DNA of 64,000 nucleotides from Streptomyces prunicolor NBRC 13075 (GTDB taxonomy: Bacteria > Actinomycetota > Actinomycetes > Streptomycetales > Streptomycetaceae), in the NCBI RefSeq assembly GCF_000367365.1, contig NZ_BARF01000034.1, positions 1 to 64,000 of the forward strand, written 5' to 3'. The notes beneath the pieces are model-generated. The model searched no databases. It saw only the letters and a list, made by a program, of their open reading frames with translations, and had not been told where the DNA came from. The first letter of the stretch is position 1; every line of letters starts with the position of its first letter. Positions 63,133 through 64,000 of this stretch are shown here, piece by piece. The position numbers and the translations under genes were made by a program.

Positions 63133-64000
63133 CTAGGCACACGCAGAAAACGGCAACACCGGGTCCAAAGCCCGCACAGGCCGAACACACCCCACCGGCT
63201 CGCCACCACCGAGCAACGGCTCCCCCGCAAACTCTGTGAGCAGCCCCTCCTCAACCCCGGCCCGAACAAGCGCAGCCGCAGCGACAGGCACTCGCGCCCG
63301 ATTGGCCCCGTCCGACACCTTCACAGCAACAGCCCGCCCATCAGGCAACGCAGCAACCTGAACCCCTTCGAACCCGTCCTTGGCCAACAGCCCAGGAACG
63401 GCCCGCATCAACGCAGCCACATCCCGCCCCGCCCCGGACGCCATCTCCGCATAGTCCCGCATCGCATCAGCAACCCGCGCCTCAGGCGTACCCGGCGCCG
63501 CACTCACGATCCGTGATACACCCCGCGCAAGCCCATGCAGGGAGATGGAGAACAAAGGGGCCCCGCACCCATCCACACTCACCCGAGCGATCCGCTGCCC
63601 GGTGAGATCCTCGACGATCTCCGCGATGGCCTGCTGAAGCGGATGCTCAGGAGAGAGATAGTCGTCCAGGGACCACCCGTTGAGCTTCGACACGTAGAGC
63701 ATCGCCGCATGCTTCCCGGAACAGTTCTGCGCAAGCCGGGACGGCGCCCGCCCCTCCCGCACCCAGGCATCCCGCACGACGGGATCGAACGGCAGGTCAG
63801 GAACGTTGCGCAGCGACTCCTCCGTGAGCCCGGCGAGTTCGAGGATCCGCCGAGCCCCGGCGAGGTGACGCTCCTCGCCGGAGTGACTCGCGGCGGCGAG
63901 CGAGAGCAGCTCACCGTCGAGCGGCAACCCGGCCCGCACCATGGCGACGGCCTGCACCGGCTTGATCGCCGAGCGCGGATAGAACGCCGCCTCGATGTCG
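63133..64000 (-). CDS. Asparaginase II family protein (5' end beyond window)
   Basis: The frame stays open to the window edge, so the start is missing; 288 codons are visible. It matches the bacterial asparaginase II family (distinct from the EcAII fold): FYPRSAIKPVQAVAMVRAG, NCSGKHAAMLYVSKLNGWSLDDYLSPEHPLQQAI, VDGCGAPLFSISLHGLA. Ser/Lys in RSAIKP is the proposed nucleophile pair. It should yield aspartate and ammonia, feeding the aspA product next door. Confidence 0.9.
   Translation of the reverse strand, partial: DIEAAFYPRSAIKPVQAVAMVRAGLPLDGELLSLAAASHSGEERHLAGARRILELAGLTEESLRNVPDLPFDPVVRDAWVREGRAPSRLAQNCSGKHAAMLYVSKLNGWSLDDYLSPEHPLQQAIAEIVEDLTGQRIARVSVDGCGAPLFSISLHGLARGVSRIVSAAPGTPEARVADAMRDYAEMASGAGRDVAALMRAVPGLLAKDGFEGVQVAALPDGRAVAVKVSDGANRARVPVAAAALVRAGVEEGLLTEFAGEPLLGGGEPVGCVRPVRALDPVLPFSACA

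Overview
The window is chromosomal DNA from a Streptomyces or a very close actinomycete. G+C is very high, third codon positions are almost all G or C, GTG starts and 4-nt ATGA/GTGA overlaps are common, and regulator families (TetR, PadR, MarR, GntR, LysR, XRE, ECF sigma) are dense. Two copies of a short dispersed intergenic element that I associate with Streptomyces genomes are present (56738-56780 and 63043-63120). I see no rRNA, tRNA, CRISPR array, insertion sequence or prophage gene.

Layout. 1-5.9 kb: a 7-bp tandem repeat, a TetR/SDR divergent pair with a large inverted-repeat operator, a GH75 chitosanase divergent from a fibronectin-III lipoprotein, and small or hypothetical surface proteins. 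5.9-12.7 kb: fadH with a PadR regulator, a DUF5666-like membrane protein, a PrmC-like methyltransferase, a MarR regulator and a quinone oxidoreductase/GNAT pair. 12.9-20.3 kb: a molybdopterin protein coupled to a flavin reductase, an 8-oxoguanine deaminase, an acetyl-xylan-esterase-type hydrolase, a serine beta-lactamase-fold hydrolase and a HutC-type GntR regulator with a dre-like operator. 20.3-23.9 kb: a rifamycin-resistance cassette, a GT1 glycosyltransferase (rgt-like) followed by a HelD-type RNA-polymerase-binding helicase (helR-like), behind a 25-bp inverted repeat that matches the rifamycin-associated element (RAE). 24-31 kb: an ECF42-type sigma module with its DGPF/YCII partner, cyanase, an alpha/beta hydrolase, a PadR/methyltransferase pair and a large Tat-exported beta-helix protein.

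31.2-43.4 kb is a catabolic supercluster of two divergent operons (FAH-family hydrolase, extradiol-type VOC dioxygenase, HisD-like dehydrogenase and SDR on the minus strand; ABM monooxygenase, FAD monooxygenase, amidohydrolase, cyclase-family hydrolase, BBE-type flavoprotein and a second FAH-family hydrolase on the plus strand), followed by a LysR regulator and another SDR. It looks built to oxidise and ring-open an aromatic or heteroaromatic substrate that I cannot identify. 43.5-48.9 kb carries a flavin hydroxylase/oxidoreductase operon under a MarR regulator with three helically phased operator repeats, then an oxidoreductase divergent from an XRE regulator.

48.9-54.3 kb holds a second ECF42 module (two DGPF proteins, one fused to a SnoaL-like domain, plus the sigma gene) and an MFS/VOC/SDR operon. 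Both sigma modules are preceded by TGTCGA-N17-CGTC promoters. A third copy lies at the 3' end of the second sigma gene and points at a 38-codon ORF with a strong ribosome binding site. 54.4-64 kb has a methyltransferase, a short second Rho factor with altered RNA-binding residues, a D,D-carboxypeptidase whose 3' end overlaps a convergent mannosyltransferase by 277 bp, a second mannosyltransferase, and an amide-nitrogen catabolic group (asparaginase, aspartase, glutaminase). The asparaginase runs off the right edge.

The most interesting signals are the RAE-rgt-helR cassette, the sigma-controlled 38-aa ORF, the unassigned catabolic supercluster and the divergent Rho paralogue.
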